Shown piece after piece: positions 23,299-31,903 of a DNA stretch of 41,392 nt. Below the pieces are notes generated by a model. That model was not told the DNA's origin and did not search any database. It worked only from the letters and a program-made list of their open reading frames with translations. The position numbers and the translations under genes were made by a program. Every line of letters begins with the position of its first letter. Position 1 is the first letter of the stretch. This DNA is from Lachnospiraceae bacterium (GTDB lineage Bacteria > Bacillota > Clostridia > Lachnospirales > Lachnospiraceae), in NCBI GenBank assembly GCA_017442585.1, contig JAFRZM010000017.1, positions 1 to 41,392 of the forward strand, read 5' to 3'.

Positions 23299-23853
23299 AT
23301 GAACTGCTACGTATACTTAAAAAAGACAGATCCCGCTACTTATAACAACAAAGCAATGCATGACCTTGCGTATGAAATGCTTGACGAAATACTTGTTGAA
23401 AAATATAATATCAATTTAAATTCTTGTGAAATCGTGACTAATGAGCACGGCAAGCCTTTATTCTCCAATCCCGCCCTTCCATTTTTCAATATCTCTCACA
23501 CAAGGGGTGCAGTTTTGGTCTGCGTATGTGATTGTAATATAGGTTGCGACGTCGAACATGAACGCAAGCTTTCCGAAGCAATGATAAAGCGCGTATTTAA
23601 TGAACAGGAATTAAAAATAGAAAAAGGTCCAAAGCTTTTACTTTGGACCTTTAAAGAAGCGTATCTTAAAATGATCGGTACCGGGATTTTTAACAAGTCA
23701 CATAAACCAGACGAAATCTATCCCAATATGGTAAAGCAGGGTACATTGCTTACTTGTAATAATATTTCATACTATCAATTTATAAATGAAAACATATATG
23801 GTACGATCTGCATGGATACGTCTCTTCCCGTTAGCATGGTAATTATCGCTTAA
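23299..23853 (+). CDS. 4'-phosphopantetheinyl transferase, Sfp type
   Basis: The 184-residue protein has the PPTase superfamily motifs: NEHGKPLFSNPALPFFNISHTRGAVLVC, GCDVEHERK with the metal-binding aspartate and glutamate, and LLLWTFKEAYLKMIGTG, the W-x-x-KEA motif. These enzymes attach 4'-phosphopantetheine to a serine on carrier proteins of fatty-acid, polyketide or peptide synthases. It is a little short for Sfp (about 220) and lacks much of the C-terminal arm. No carrier protein is encoded nearby. GAGG is 8 bases before the ATG. It converges with the CotH gene; no clear terminator lies in the 39-bp gap. Confidence 0.88.
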   Translation: MNCYVYLKKTDPATYNNKAMHDLAYEMLDEILVEKYNINLNSCEIVTNEHGKPLFSNPALPFFNISHTRGAVLVCVCDCNIGCDVEHERKLSEAMIKRVFNEQELKIEKGPKLLLWTFKEAYLKMIGTGIFNKSHKPDEIYPNMVKQGTLLTCNNISYYQFINENIYGTICMDTSLPVSMVIIA

Positions 23854-23892
23854 ATCTATTCATAGACCACCCTCTTTCATAAAGGTTTCTAT

Positions 23893-25629
23893 TTATTTTC
23901 TCTTATAAAATGCTGCTACAAGCATACCTCCTAAAAGTACTGCCGCAGAACCTCCAAGCATTATATAATTCTTTACGGCATCCGAAACTTCAGCATCTTC
24001 GGATTCTGTATTATCGCGATCAGGCATTGTAAATTCCGCATTACCGCTGGCACTGGATCCTCCGAATCCTCCGTTTTCACCGTTTCCTCCCGAAAATCCT
24101 CCGAAGTTACCGTCAGGTGGTGTAGGTCTATTTGAATCATCCGAACCACCGGAATTATCATCGCTGTCGCCGCCGCCAGGGAATCCTCCCGGACCTCCGC
24201 CATTGCCCATAGAGCCCATGGCACTGATTGATACGGCACTGCCATCTATAAGTGATTCGTCATCTTCTTTTTGTCCTTCGCTTGTTGAAGCAATCGAACC
24301 GTTAAGCTGACCTCTTATACTTTCGCATCTTAATGCACAAAATTTCTTAAGGTTATCAACTCCCTCCGTAAATTCGTCGTATGTACAAAAGCTTGTAGGA
24401 TCGTTCTCTACATATGAAGCAATCAACGCGTATGCTTCATCAATTATCTCTTCGAGTCTTCCCGATTCATAGAACTGCTCTATAAATTCGTTAAAATACT
24501 CATGATACATCTCTAAGTATTCTTCGTTTTCAAAGATCCATGCGATCATAGGTCTTGATGATATGTCTCCACCCGATACCGGAGAATCAATCGGATAATT
24601 TATAAGACTTGTCGCATCGGATCCACCTACGAATCCTCCAAATGCCAGATTATAATCCCAGGGAATCATGGAAAGCTGCCCGTCATTCTCATAAAGATAA
24701 TAGTTATGGATCATCGATCCTGTGTAGCTATCGAAGTTGCATACAAAATTATGTACTACAAAATATCTTATAACTTCTTCTACATCTACCGCGCTCTCAA
24801 TATCCGTGTTCTCGTTTATTGACTTAAGTGCAGCTATTAAATTGTCTTTATCCTCATCTGTTATGTCTTGCTTGGCGCTGTCAAAGATATTGGAATATGA
24901 ATCATAATCATCGTCAGTGTATATCAAAGATACATCACTTTTACTCATGCCAGACTGATTGGCTTTATCCATGTCAAAATCTTTGCCGCCTTCACCTTTT
25001 CCTCCTCCCATTGTTTGGCTATCAGGCTTATAAAGATTACCGGTAGTATCGGAATAGTTACGCTCCTCAAATGAGTCTTCAACTGCCTCAACTGCCAGGT
25101 AAAGTCCAAAGTCTTCACCATTTATTGTTATATATGCAAAGCTTGCAAAGGGGCTATCTACGCCGAATTCAGACATTAATGTATATGTAAGGTAATCTTT
25201 CATATATGTGTTGTCCTGAATTACGTTATTAAGGCAGAGCTTATCAAGACCGTAATAAGTATTTGTATCATCATAATGATCAAACTCTATCTTGAAGCTG
25301 TATCTGTCATTACCGTATGACGCCACATTTGTAAGCGAAGTATTGCCCTTTACACGGATTGCAACATTTTTGCATGCCTTACCGTCGATTACAACTGTGC
25401 AAAGCTGATATTCTTCGGATGTCGCCGATTCAATCAGCGCATCAAAATCATCTATTACTATATCTATCGTATGAACCGTTGAAGTATCAAAAAGTGTGCT
25501 TTCATACTTCATTGTTGTTCCTGTATTACCTGCATATGATGAGGAAAAACAGACTAACGTCCCGGTTACGGCTAACATCAAGGCTGTTATGATTGCTCCT
25601 ATTTTTCCTATATATTTACTGGTTGACAT
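23893..25629 (-). CDS. Secreted CotH-kinase family protein with C-terminal membrane anchor
   Basis: The 578-residue protein has a signal peptide (IGAIITALMLAVTGTLVCFSSSYAG), a CotH kinase domain (about 50-430), a Gly/Ser/Asp-rich stalk (about 460-545) and a C-terminal membrane segment ending in YKRK. CotH motifs visible are VAIRVKGNTSLTNV, YSFKIEFD, FGLYLAVEAVEDSF, NLYKPDS, then D-Y-TGSMIHNYYLY and IPWDYNLAFGG with D325. In Bacillus CotH is an atypical kinase that phosphorylates spore-coat proteins. Here it would act outside the membrane. AAGGAGG precedes the ATG. It follows DUF4956 and VTC genes, with two intergenic hairpins before it. Substrate is unknown. Confidence 0.88.
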   Translation of the reverse strand: MSTSKYIGKIGAIITALMLAVTGTLVCFSSSYAGNTGTTMKYESTLFDTSTVHTIDIVIDDFDALIESATSEEYQLCTVVIDGKACKNVAIRVKGNTSLTNVASYGNDRYSFKIEFDHYDDTNTYYGLDKLCLNNVIQDNTYMKDYLTYTLMSEFGVDSPFASFAYITINGEDFGLYLAVEAVEDSFEERNYSDTTGNLYKPDSQTMGGGKGEGGKDFDMDKANQSGMSKSDVSLIYTDDDYDSYSNIFDSAKQDITDEDKDNLIAALKSINENTDIESAVDVEEVIRYFVVHNFVCNFDSYTGSMIHNYYLYENDGQLSMIPWDYNLAFGGFVGGSDATSLINYPIDSPVSGGDISSRPMIAWIFENEEYLEMYHEYFNEFIEQFYESGRLEEIIDEAYALIASYVENDPTSFCTYDEFTEGVDNLKKFCALRCESIRGQLNGSIASTSEGQKEDDESLIDGSAVSISAMGSMGNGGGPGGFPGGGDSDDNSGGSDDSNRPTPPDGNFGGFSGGNGENGGFGGSSASGNAEFTMPDRDNTESEDAEVSDAVKNYIMLGGSAAVLLGGMLVAAFYKRK

Positions 25630-25647
25630 CTAAATACCTCCTTATCC

Positions 25648-25709
25648 CACCTCGACTTCGTCTCGGTGCGTCGTTCGTCAAGGTGCTGCTCGTGCCAACA
25701 CAGCAGCAC
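25648..25709 (-). promoter_or_regulatory. Two hairpins between the DUF4956 and CotH genes
   Basis: GTGCTGCT (25683-25690) pairs with AGCAGCAC (25702-25709), and CACC/GGTG with an inner GAC/GTC stem lies at 25648-25668. The stretch is GC-richer than its surroundings. No T run follows, so terminator function is doubtful; an mRNA stability or processing element is an alternative. Confidence 0.45.
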
Positions 25710-25719
25710 TTTTCCTCAC

Positions 25720-26391
25720 TTAACCCATGTATTCTCCGTTATAGCTTACGAGCACTGCGTTCTTTACGCCTGCCATATCTGATAATATATTGATAAATGC
25801 TGTGTTATCATTCTTAAGTCTTATCTCTGCGTTAAGCTCGATATTATCCTTACGTACTGCCTTGCTCTTAATTACGCATCTGTCTGTTACTTCTTTTAAG
25901 TACTCTACTGCACTTTCTTCTGATACCTGGTTGTCAAGGTTAAGTACAACTATATAAGGATTTACATGTGATTTTCTGTTTGCAAAAAGTAATAATACTA
26001 CGCCTATAAGTACACTACCGATGATCGCAAGCGGTATAAGTCCTGCTGCGAGAACTATACCGGCTGCAATCGACCAAAAGAGGAATGCTATATCTAAAGG
26101 TTCTTTTATCGCTGTACGGAATCTGACGATTGATAACGCGCCGACCATACCAAGTGATAAAACAACGTTTGAGGTGATTGCTAAAATTACAAAATTCGAA
26201 ATTAATGTAAGTGCTATAAGTGTTACACCAAAGCTTGATGAGTACATAACTCCCTGAAATGTCTTCTTATATATCAGGAATATGAATATACCTACGCAAA
26301 GCGCAAGCAAAAGTGAAATTCCCATATCAAGCAATGATACCGATGCTACTTTCTCCAAAAATGATGATTTAAAAATATCGCTAAATGTCAT
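25720..26391 (-). CDS. DUF4956 membrane protein
   Basis: The 223-residue protein has four membrane segments: LLDMGISLLLALCVGIFIFLIY, FGVTLIALTLISNFVILAI, IAFLFWSIAAGIVLAAGL and IPLAIIGSVLIGVVLLLF. Between the second and third is the family's conserved GMVGALSIVRFRTAIKEPLDIAFLFW. A C-terminal soluble domain (about 145-223) has a ferredoxin-like pattern. Function is unknown. It stands between a VTC gene and a CotH gene, an order I associate with other Firmicutes and actinobacteria, so it may supply the membrane component of a surface-modification system. AAAGGAG precedes the ATG. Confidence 0.85.
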   Translation of the reverse strand: MTFSDIFKSSFLEKVASVSLLDMGISLLLALCVGIFIFLIYKKTFQGVMYSSSFGVTLIALTLISNFVILAITSNVVLSLGMVGALSIVRFRTAIKEPLDIAFLFWSIAAGIVLAAGLIPLAIIGSVLIGVVLLLFANRKSHVNPYIVVLNLDNQVSEESAVEYLKEVTDRCVIKSKAVRKDNIELNAEIRLKNDNTAFINILSDMAGVKNAVLVSYNGEYMG

Positions 26392-26446
26392 GATTTATTC
26401 TCCTTTATTCTAAAAACTGATTTAAAATTTACTTTATTATCTCTAC

Positions 26447-27118
26447 CTAGTCGTACATTCTGCACGCTGCATACTTTGAATAAGATGATGTCATGGCGCT
26501 TTGTAACTGTACCGCATCTCTTATTATCTCCGGCAAATATTCATCCCACTTTACTTCCAGTATTATAGGATTTTCGCTGACGCACATTGTCGGAAGGTCG
26601 TTTCTTAAAAAGTCTGTTGCCTTAAGTCCGGTTCTTATATTGTAATCAATTGTTACCCTTACATTTCCCGGGCCGTATACAAACGGTATTCTGTCATAAT
26701 CAACTACCGTGTAAGGCTTTAATCCTTCGGTTGCCATCTTTCTGTAAAGTTCTCTTAAAAGTGGCTTATCGGATTCGGCTAACTTTTCTGTCTCTCCGTT
26801 AAGGATTGCCAAAACCTCATCCATTGAAAGAATCACCTGTTCTTTATTACAAAGACCGTTTATCTTACTTTTCTTTTCAAGTGCTATTCTTGAAGTGTCT
26901 TCGTTATAATACCTTAGTCTAAACTTCTCTCTTTTATCTACGCCATCTATCTTTTCTCTTAATGCCTTATCGTAGATATTGTCAAAGTAAAGACTTCTTA
27001 TCTGATATCCTCCTTCCAAAGCATGTATATCAATCTCCATAACGGCTCCAAGTCTTGATCTTATCTCCAGCATATCGCCGTAGCTTATCGTATGTTTTAA
27101 CTCATGTCTGAATTTCAA
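26447..27118 (-). CDS. VTC-domain (polyphosphate polymerase-like) protein
   Basis: The 223-residue protein is a compact VTC tunnel domain: FRHELKHTIS, YQIRSLYFDN, KFRLRYYN, IALEKKSKIN, VVDYDRIPFV, VRVTIDYNIRTGL, IILEVKWDEYLP and YSKYAAC. Those basic and acidic residues line the nucleotide tunnel in yeast VTC4, which makes polyphosphate from ATP. In bacteria the product is not established. It starts with TTG at 27118 after AAGGTGAG; no ATG fits. No membrane segment. It is the first gene of VTC-DUF4956-CotH, whose promoter carries a tandem repeat suited to an OmpR-family regulator. Confidence 0.85.
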   Translation of the reverse strand: MKFRHELKHTISYGDMLEIRSRLGAVMEIDIHALEGGYQIRSLYFDNIYDKALREKIDGVDKREKFRLRYYNEDTSRIALEKKSKINGLCNKEQVILSMDEVLAILNGETEKLAESDKPLLRELYRKMATEGLKPYTVVDYDRIPFVYGPGNVRVTIDYNIRTGLKATDFLRNDLPTMCVSENPIILEVKWDEYLPEIIRDAVQLQSAMTSSYSKYAACRMYD

Positions 27119-27195
27119 AATCTCTCACCTTCTTTTTCACCTTTGTCCTTATTTTTCTTCAGGATTTTTTACTATGTTCTCCCTTCGATGGTCAT

Positions 27196-27227
27196 AGTAT
27201 ATGATACGAACCTTAGACGAACCTTAG
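27196..27227 (-). promoter_or_regulatory. VTC operon promoter with an 11-bp tandem direct repeat
   Basis: The 11-mer ACGAACCTTAG (plus strand) is repeated without a gap at 27206-27216 and 27217-27227. The minus-strand -10 is TATACT at 27196-27201, so the repeat covers the -35 region, which has no good box of its own. Tandem repeats with a period of one helical turn are the typical binding sites of OmpR-family regulators, and such a regulator is encoded just upstream at 28573. Confidence 0.7.
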
Positions 27228-27253
27228 AGAAATAACTTTTTTGAAAAAATTAC

Positions 27254-27284
27254 AAAAAAAGAGGCCGCGGTTTCCCGAAGCCCC
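27254..27284 (-). terminator. Terminator of the two-component operon
   Basis: Stem GGGGCTTCGG / CCGCGGCCTC with a GAAA tetraloop, wobble pairs and one mismatch is followed by seven Ts on the minus strand. It lies about 27 bp after the histidine kinase stop and before the VTC promoter. Confidence 0.75.
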
Positions 27285-27310
27285 GTATCTACGGCATTTC
27301 TTTCAAAAAA

Positions 27311-28561
27311 CTATTTTTTAAATTCTACAATAAACTCGATATTTTTATCCTGAACCTTAGAATAAATCTTAGCTTTGTGATGCTCCATTATCTCCTTTGC
27401 AACAGATAAGCCTATTCCAAAGCCGCTTTTGCCTTCTTCCTGTGTTCTTGCTTTATTCTCTCTATAGAATCTGTCAAACAAAGCCTTAGTATCTATATTC
27501 TCATCTTCTACCGCGTTAACAGTCTTAAACATAACCTTACCGGCATCTTCTTCCGCAATAACCTTTGCAAAAGTCCCTTCAGGCGTATACTTAAGCATAT
27601 TATCAAGAAGTATATTTATTAGTTTCCTTATTTCATCAGGCTTTGCAGTTATATTTAAGCCTTCTGCAATTTCTGTTGTATATTCCACATTTTTCATTGA
27701 GAAAGGCTCTATATAACTTTCGGTACATTTCCTTAATTCTTCGCTTAAGTTCATGCTCACCTTATTTGAATTATCAACGTACTCATCCATCTTAGATAAG
27801 AATAACAGATTTTCTGTCATCTTAGATAAACGCTCTACTTGAGTGACTATATTCTTCGTCCACTTATTTTCTCCGTTTATCATTTCCATAGCTTCCGCAT
27901 TTGCGGAAATAATCGCAAGCGGAGTCTTAAGCTCATGACCTGCGTTTGTAACAAATTCCTTTTGCTTAGCCATATTCTCTGCGATAGGCTTAATTGCTCT
28001 ATTGGACAAAGCTATTACGAGAAGAAGCATTAAAACTTCGCACAAGAATCCCACAAGTCCTGATAAAACAAGCACTCTTAAATAATCTCCTATGTCACCT
28101 GACGTATCAAGGAAAATTACCGTTTTATCTCCAAGTTCACTTGAAACAATTTTATATCTGTAATCACCGATCTTTCCGTCATCATCACCGCTATTTAATA
28201 CACTTTCGGCATATTCTTTGGCCTTATCTTCCGTAACACTTGACGTTCTGCTTGTATCGGTAAGAACCACATTACCCTCAGCATCATACTTTACGAAGAA
28301 AAAGTTCGAAGACATAAATGTATCATAATCATTCTTTTCTCTGCTAAATCCCGTTGGCGGTGGCAACGGTGCATCACTCTCATCATTTCGCATAGGTGGC
28401 GGTGAACCCGCATTATTTGTAATTACACTAAGCGTACGCTCGACGTTTCGCTTCTTTATAATAATATTACCGATATTTACCGCACCAAGAAGCAACACTA
28501 TAAGGGTCGTTATAGCAATCATCGACGATATAACAAATTTTCGTTTAAGAGTCTTAACCAT
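27311..28561 (-). CDS. Membrane sensor histidine kinase
   Basis: The 416-residue protein has two membrane segments (about 10-30 and 165-185) around an extracellular sensor domain, then a kinase core. The phospho-histidine is H209 in NAGHELKTPLAIISANAEAM; the N box is LINILLDNMLKYTP, and the G box is FGIGLSVAKEIMEHH. The extracellular part has a Pro-rich stretch (SPPPMRNDESDAPLPPPTG) and a folded region (about 80-160). It follows its response regulator by 11 bp with AAGGAG before the ATG. The signal is unknown; the neighbouring surface-modification genes suggest an envelope cue. Confidence 0.95.
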   Translation of the reverse strand: MVKTLKRKFVISSMIAITTLIVLLLGAVNIGNIIIKKRNVERTLSVITNNAGSPPPMRNDESDAPLPPPTGFSREKNDYDTFMSSNFFFVKYDAEGNVVLTDTSRTSSVTEDKAKEYAESVLNSGDDDGKIGDYRYKIVSSELGDKTVIFLDTSGDIGDYLRVLVLSGLVGFLCEVLMLLLVIALSNRAIKPIAENMAKQKEFVTNAGHELKTPLAIISANAEAMEMINGENKWTKNIVTQVERLSKMTENLLFLSKMDEYVDNSNKVSMNLSEELRKCTESYIEPFSMKNVEYTTEIAEGLNITAKPDEIRKLINILLDNMLKYTPEGTFAKVIAEEDAGKVMFKTVNAVEDENIDTKALFDRFYRENKARTQEEGKSGFGIGLSVAKEIMEHHKAKIYSKVQDKNIEFIVEFKK

Positions 28562-28572
28562 GCTGCTCCTTT

Positions 28573-29259
28573 CTAGCTTTCTTTATCAGAAACTTCTTCT
28601 ATCCTATATCCTATATTACGCTTTGCAACTATGTTTACATTAGCACCTATATCGGCAAGATGTTTTCTCAAATATGAAATATATACCCAGACCGTACCGT
28701 TTTCAGCATCGGTCTCATATCCCCAAACCTTTGTAAGAAGGTCTTCTGTCTTAAAGTAGTTATTCTTATTACGCATAAAGAGTTCCATCATGGAATACTC
28801 CAAATTAGTAAGAACTACTTCCTTATCACCGCATCTAAGCTTAAAATCCTTTTGATCAAGCGAAATATTGCCAAGCGTTACCGTATCCGGTATAAACTCT
28901 TCCTTACGACGCATCATTGCACGAAGTCTTGCCAGTAACAGATTCATGGAAAAAGGCTTAGGCAGATAGTCGTCAGCTCCAAGGTCCAAACCTTCAATTT
29001 GATCTTCTATCTCTGCCTTTGCGGTAAGAAGTAGTACCGGTGTGTTATTACCTTCCGCACGAAGTTTCTTTAATACGGTAAGTCCGTCCATCTTCGGCAT
29101 CATGATATCAAGTATTATTCCGTCGTACTCTGACAGAGAAGCATACGAATACGCTTCTTCGCCGTCATAGACACAATCTACGCTGTATTTATTAAATGTA
29201 AGCACGTCACATACCGCTTCCGACATGCTTCTTTCATCTTCCGCATAAAGTATTCGCAT
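28573..29259 (-). CDS. OmpR/PhoB-family response regulator
   Basis: The 228-residue protein has a receiver domain (1-115; acidic pair in YAEDERS, phospho-acceptor D51 in IILDIMMPKMDG, switch region VLLLTA, lysine in DDYLPKPFSMN) and a winged-helix DNA-binding domain (about 130-225; LTNLEYSMMELFMRN, TVWVYISYLRKHL, KRNIGYRI). GAGG lies 5 bases before the ATG. It is in one unit with the histidine kinase and follows the SGNH gene by 22 bp. The 11-bp tandem repeat upstream of the VTC operon is a likely target. Confidence 0.96.
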   Translation of the reverse strand: MRILYAEDERSMSEAVCDVLTFNKYSVDCVYDGEEAYSYASLSEYDGIILDIMMPKMDGLTVLKKLRAEGNNTPVLLLTAKAEIEDQIEGLDLGADDYLPKPFSMNLLLARLRAMMRRKEEFIPDTVTLGNISLDQKDFKLRCGDKEVVLTNLEYSMMELFMRNKNNYFKTEDLLTKVWGYETDAENGTVWVYISYLRKHLADIGANVNIVAKRNIGYRIEEVSDKES

Positions 29260-29281
29260 GGTTTCCTCTTTTTCCTAAAGA

Positions 29282-30436
29282 CTAATCAAGATCCGTTCCG
29301 CCATATATCTTCTCATGAAGCAATGTTTCCGCATATGTATCGTCTGCGTAATCTTCCTGAGTTGAAAGATTATAATAATTAAATGTAGAGTATAACTTAT
29401 CCGTGGCTTCAAGGTACTCTTCATAATTATTGATTGTTAAAAGCCCTTCACCGTCCCTCATATATCTTAAAATAAGACTATTGATCCACGGACCGTAATG
29501 TCCGTCATCCTTATAATTATTTAGATCCATCGTTATATCAGAATAATTATTAAACGAATAAAGCTTTATATTCGGACACTGAAGACACTCTTCTATAAGA
29601 ATTCTTTCAGCATCAAGATATGAACCTATGGTTCCGTCATTAATCTTATCTCTCCACCAAAGACAACTGTAAGGTGTTATAAAATAATAAAACGTAACAT
29701 CAGGATTATCAAGTGCCACCTGAACAACGTTCTTTTTAACATTGTCCCTTACGGTACGCTTTCTGCTTCCGCGAAGTTCATCTCTTTCAGGAGTCTTAGG
29801 GTTTGTCAAATCTGTCCTGTTTATTAAGGTATCAATACCGTAAGTATAATCCCAGCCCCATGTCGCATAGAGATTGAAATTATCTATACCCGGCTTATAA
29901 TCTGCGTCATTCGAATCATATAGCATCGGAAGAACTCTGTCGAATATGACGTTTCGATTATAAATATACTGAACATCGTCAAGCGGATTTTTATTATAAA
30001 GATAATCCGGGAAATCACCAAGGTCAGTTCTTCTGGCATTCTTATCATATTCAAGAAGTGACATATCAAGACCTCTTATTACAGTCTTAAGCTTTGGCTG
30101 ATATTTTAAGGCCTTTACGACAAGATCATTCATTTCTTTATATGTTCCACCCGAAAAAGGCGTCTTAATACTATTTATATTAAAGAAATAATCTGCTTCC
30201 GTTTTTCTAAAATTCTCTGTCATCGAAGTTCCGATAATCATCGCATCAAAATCCGCAAACTTGACTATTCCGTCATTCATTGAGCGCTCATTGTCAAGCG
30301 GATAATAAAACTCCTCCGTCTTTGGATTATGATAATGGAAGAACGGATCCACATAGATTACCGCCGCCATAACACTTCCCAAAATCACGCCGACTATAAG
30401 TATATAAGTTATAAGATATCCTATATTCTTTTTCAT
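29282..30436 (-). CDS. SGNH-like membrane-anchored protein, partner of MBOAT
   Basis: The 384-residue protein has an N-terminal membrane segment (GYLITYILIVGVILGSVMAAVIYVD) and a large extracellular domain. Motifs match an SGNH/GDSL-like fold: MIIGTSMTENF for the serine block (GTS in place of GDS), and a late DDGHYGPWINSLIL with the Asp and His of the triad. This is the arrangement of DltD and AlgX/AlgJ-type proteins that work with a membrane O-acyltransferase. It follows the MBOAT gene by 18 bp. It probably takes acyl groups from the MBOAT and transfers them to a wall or exopolysaccharide. The acceptor is unknown. Confidence 0.72.
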   Translation of the reverse strand: MKKNIGYLITYILIVGVILGSVMAAVIYVDPFFHYHNPKTEEFYYPLDNERSMNDGIVKFADFDAMIIGTSMTENFRKTEADYFFNINSIKTPFSGGTYKEMNDLVVKALKYQPKLKTVIRGLDMSLLEYDKNARRTDLGDFPDYLYNKNPLDDVQYIYNRNVIFDRVLPMLYDSNDADYKPGIDNFNLYATWGWDYTYGIDTLINRTDLTNPKTPERDELRGSRKRTVRDNVKKNVVQVALDNPDVTFYYFITPYSCLWWRDKINDGTIGSYLDAERILIEECLQCPNIKLYSFNNYSDITMDLNNYKDDGHYGPWINSLILRYMRDGEGLLTINNYEEYLEATDKLYSTFNYYNLSTQEDYADDTYAETLLHEKIYGGTDLD

Positions 30437-30454
30437 TTTATCTTAAAACCATCC

Positions 30455-31897
30455 TTAGAAATTGAAATATACAAATATCGATTCCGAACTTAATGCAAGG
30501 AACGAAAAGCCAAATGCAAACGCTGCGAGAACCGTTTTACCTAAGTTCTTCTTACCGAATGTTCTCATGTTATTCTTAGGCACAAGGCAGATAAATAAGG
30601 CAAATACCGTCATAACTGCCATCGCAATAAGTCCTGCAAAATCCTTTTCGACACCTAAAATATGTGCGAGGAATCCCACTTCCGGAGTTACAAATGTCAG
30701 CACAAAATCAGGATTCAGATTCATTACGCTAAAATCAGCCATTTTACCTATATACTGTACCCACTGCGTTATTGAATCTGCTCTGAAAAGAAGCCACAGG
30801 AAATTAACCGCAATAAAGGTAAAAAGCCATCCCACTACCTTTGGACGCTTCTTATGCATTTTATCCGTAAGACGGTCATATATGCTTAAAGCACCATGTA
30901 ACACACCCCAAAGAATAAACGTAAAGTTCGCACCATGCCATATACCGCTGACTAAGAATACTATCATAGTATTAATATATGTACGCGCAACACCCCTCTT
31001 ACTTCCGCCAAGTGGGATATAAATGTATTTCGTAAAGAATCCGGTAAGAGACATATGCCATCTCTTCCAGAAATCTCTTATATCAATAGCCTTATACGGT
31101 GAATCAAAGTTCATCGGAAGCTCAATATTAAGTATCTTCGATGCTCCGTATGCCATATCCGAATATCCGCTGAAATCAAAGTATATCTGGAATGTATAGA
31201 AAAGCATCGTAAGCATAACGTCAAATCCATGTATCCATTGATCGTTTGCAAAGCCGAAATTAACCGCGCGTGCAAAACCGTCCGCTAAAATCAATTTCTT
31301 AAAAAGACCGAAGGAAAAAATTATAATTCCGTCCATTATTGTTGAAAGATCAGGCCTTTTAAGCTCCGGATTATTAAAATCCGCAATCATCTTAGCCGGG
31401 TCCGCCAACGGTCCGGATACAATCTTCGGAAAATATAATACAAAGGTAAGATAATCAATAATATTAATATCTTCTATATCACCTTTATATACAGACACTA
31501 CGTACATAATCTGCTGGAAGGTAAAAAAGCTTATACCAAGCGGCATTATTAAATTCGGAATGCCCAAGCTTTGACCTGATACATCATTATAAGTTCGTAT
31601 AAAGAATCCAAGGTACTTATAATAAAGTAAGAATGCGATATTCACGACTATATCGATAAAGAGTATTGCCCTTCTTGCCTTCCTTATGGCTTTTATATCA
31701 TACACCAACACATAATTTATAAGTAAACTTATAGCAAGTATCAAAGACATCTTAATGCCGCCGTACACGTAAAATACAAGGCTCGTCGCCATTAAAATTA
31801 TCTTTCCCGCCGTAATATTTATCTTATTCGCAATATAATATAAAAGCACCGTTACAGGAAAAAGCGCCAATATGAAAATGTACGAATTAAACTGCAT
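30455..31897 (-). CDS. MBOAT family O-acyltransferase
   Basis: The 480-residue polytopic protein has about ten membrane segments. It matches the AlgI/DltB branch of MBOAT: FYTFQIYFDFSGYSDMAYGASKIL, NFDSPYKAIDIRDFWKRWHMSLTGFFTKYIYIPLGGSK and VFLVSGIWHGANFTFILWGVLHG with the conserved active-site histidine. These proteins pass acyl groups across the membrane for O-acetylation or D-alanylation of surface polymers. No dltA or dltC is nearby, so an AlgI-like acetylation role is more likely than D-alanylation. It starts 6 bp after the DUF362 gene. Confidence 0.92.
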   Translation of the reverse strand: MQFNSYIFILALFPVTVLLYYIANKINITAGKIILMATSLVFYVYGGIKMSLILAISLLINYVLVYDIKAIRKARRAILFIDIVVNIAFLLYYKYLGFFIRTYNDVSGQSLGIPNLIMPLGISFFTFQQIMYVVSVYKGDIEDINIIDYLTFVLYFPKIVSGPLADPAKMIADFNNPELKRPDLSTIMDGIIIFSFGLFKKLILADGFARAVNFGFANDQWIHGFDVMLTMLFYTFQIYFDFSGYSDMAYGASKILNIELPMNFDSPYKAIDIRDFWKRWHMSLTGFFTKYIYIPLGGSKRGVARTYINTMIVFLVSGIWHGANFTFILWGVLHGALSIYDRLTDKMHKKRPKVVGWLFTFIAVNFLWLLFRADSITQWVQYIGKMADFSVMNLNPDFVLTFVTPEVGFLAHILGVEKDFAGLIAMAVMTVFALFICLVPKNNMRTFGKKNLGKTVLAAFAFGFSFLALSSESIFVYFNF

Positions 31898-31903
31898 TTT
31901 ACA

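Noticed and set aside
23854-23892. Possible terminator between the PPTase and CotH genes
   Set aside because: Only a short imperfect pairing (AGACC/GGTTTCT) is present, without a clear stem and T tract.
27345-27361. Third copy of the GAACCTTAG half-site near the end of the histidine kinase gene
   Set aside because: It is a single 9-bp match inside coding sequence, away from a promoter, and may be chance.
30462-31022. 186-codon open frame on the plus strand
   Set aside because: It is antisense to the MBOAT gene, which has conserved motifs and a ribosome binding site; the shadow frame has neither.
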